Of a stretch of 6,095 nt of DNA, positions 5,263 to 6,095 are shown piece by piece. The stretch comes from Lachnospiraceae bacterium UBA7480. Lineage in GTDB: Bacteria > Bacillota > Clostridia > Lachnospirales > Lachnospiraceae. The notes beneath the pieces are model-generated. The model saw nothing but the letters and a program-made list of their open reading frames with translations, searched no databases and was not told the origin of the DNA. How positions within the stretch are numbered: position 1 is the stretch's first letter; every line of letters begins with the position of its first letter. The translations under genes were made by a program, and so were the position numbers. Location of the stretch: the NCBI GenBank assembly GCA_002479655.1, contig DLOQ01000152.1, positions 12,780 to 18,874 of the forward strand. Reading direction: 5' to 3'.

Positions 5263-6095
5263 ATGAATATTGATATGTATGATATCAGACATAGACAAGC
5301 ATCAAAACTAATCGAAATCAGGGATAAAGCAGGAGAATTAATGAGAAACACTCCGGTCATCGTAAAGCAGACCGGACGTGATTTCAAGATAGGAATCAAC
5401 GGGTTTGACGTAATGGCTTATATCAATGCGAAGTCATCCGAAGAGAAGGCGTTTTTTAAAGACAGAACGGAAAAAGCGCTTGCGGTATTTAATTTCTTTA
5501 CCCTTCCGATGTATTGGGGGATCTTTGAACCGGAGGAAGGGATCACATTAAAAGAGGAATGTACGAATGCCGCAAAGCTTTTAAAAGACCATCATGCCTT
5601 CGTAAAAGGGCATCCATTATGCTGGCATACGGTCTGCGCGGACTGGCTTTTGAAGTATGATGATGAGATGATCCTGAAAAAACAGATCGAACGGGTTCAT
5701 AGGGAAGTAACGGATTTTGCGGGACTGATTGATGCATGGGATGTGATCAATGAGACTGTCATTATGCCGAAATTTGACAAATACGATAATGCAATCACAA
5801 GGATCTGCAAAAAATATGGACGTATCCCGCTGATCAAAGCGCTTTTTGATGAGGCGGTATCCTGTAAAACCGGCGCAAAGCATATTCTAAATGATTTCAA
5901 TGTCACGGATCGGTATGAAAAGGTGATCGAGGAATGTCTGGAGGCCGGGGTAAAGATCGATGTGATCGGTATCCAGTCCCATCAGCATCAGGGCTGCTGG
6001 GGGAAAGAAAAGCTGCTTGAGGTGATTGACAGATTTTCAAGATTTGGGATACCGATACATTTTACAGAGAATACCATAGTGTCGGGGTCTTTGAT
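5263..6095 (+). CDS. GH10 endo-1,4-beta-xylanase, intracellular type (3' end missing)
   Basis: Glycoside hydrolase family 10 enzyme, expected to cleave beta-1,4-xylosidic bonds with retention of configuration. The frame stays open to the window's edge, giving 277 codons. Numbered from the ATG at 5263, landmarks are FKIGINGFD (41-49), YWGIFEPEEG (84-93), GHPLCWH (116-122), WDVINE (159-164) with acid/base Glu164, LNDFN (209-213), IQSHQH (237-242) and FTENT (267-271) with nucleophile Glu269. The 105-residue gap between the two glutamates is normal for GH10. No signal peptide or lipobox is seen at any candidate start, so it is probably cytoplasmic and acts on imported oligosaccharides. The start is uncertain: ATG 5263 has GGAAAGG almost touching it, ATG 5275 has it 13 bases away, and ATG 5341 has the best RBS but would drop the first strand (HRQASKLIEIRDKAG), which looks family-conserved. 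The nucleophile motif FTENT departs from the common TE-L/F-D form, suggesting a divergent subgroup. Confidence 0.9.
   Translation, partial: MNIDMYDIRHRQASKLIEIRDKAGELMRNTPVIVKQTGRDFKIGINGFDVMAYINAKSSEEKAFFKDRTEKALAVFNFFTLPMYWGIFEPEEGITLKEECTNAAKLLKDHHAFVKGHPLCWHTVCADWLLKYDDEMILKKQIERVHREVTDFAGLIDAWDVINETVIMPKFDKYDNAITRICKKYGRIPLIKALFDEAVSCKTGAKHILNDFNVTDRYEKVIEECLEAGVKIDVIGIQSHQHQGCWGKEKLLEVIDRFSRFGIPIHFTENTIVSGSL
5331..5335 (+). promoter_or_regulatory. Internal Shine-Dalgarno-like site bearing on the xylanase start
   Basis: AGGAG lies 5 bases before an in-frame ATG at 5341, better placed than the sites before ATG 5263 or 5275. If used, it would remove 26 residues that look like the N-terminal strand usual in GH10 proteins of this kind. 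I favour the longer protein, but the shorter form cannot be excluded. Confidence 0.35.

Noticed and set aside
5139..5399. Minus-strand open frame across the permease-xylanase gap
   Set aside because: It runs through the terminator and into the conserved N-terminal part of the GH10 frame, and no family is recognisable.

Overview
The window carries a sugar-uptake locus typical of a Gram-positive, low-to-moderate-GC Firmicute. The best guess is an anaerobic, plant-fibre-degrading member of the Clostridia, probably Lachnospiraceae (Butyrivibrio/Roseburia-like). This rests on AGGAGG-type ribosome binding sites, a lipobox on the binding protein, the LplB/YtcP-type permease pair, the family of the response regulator, and the intracellular-type GH10 enzyme. 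The genus is not determined. All genes lie on the + strand and no stretch over 300 bases lacks a gene.

Layout: (1) 1-1157 is the 3' part of a two-component response regulator with a C-terminal AraC-type DNA-binding domain; its receiver domain lies upstream of the window. It ends at a strong intrinsic terminator (1162-1213). (2) 1214-1306 holds a good sigma-A-like promoter (TTGTTA-17-TATACT), a small perfect dyad just after the expected transcription start, and a strong RBS. (3) 1307-3019 encodes a lipoprotein solute-binding protein. A stable hairpin (3056-3085, no T-run) separates it from two permease genes, 3116-4114 and 4127-5164, which are 12 bases apart. (4) An intrinsic terminator (5188-5222) follows the second permease. 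(5) From about 5263 to beyond the right edge runs a GH10 endo-1,4-beta-xylanase-type gene without a signal peptide; both catalytic glutamates are visible.

Working model (inference): the regulator and an unseen sensor kinase detect xylan-derived oligosaccharides and switch on the transporter. The lipoprotein captures the oligosaccharides, the two permeases import them using an ATPase encoded elsewhere, and the cytoplasmic GH10 enzyme cuts them to shorter products. The arrangement parallels the xynDC-xynEFG plus intracellular xylanase set described in Geobacillus stearothermophilus. I found no mobile element, CRISPR array, tRNA, rRNA or clearly new system; the points worth a second look are regulatory and structural details of this known type of locus.
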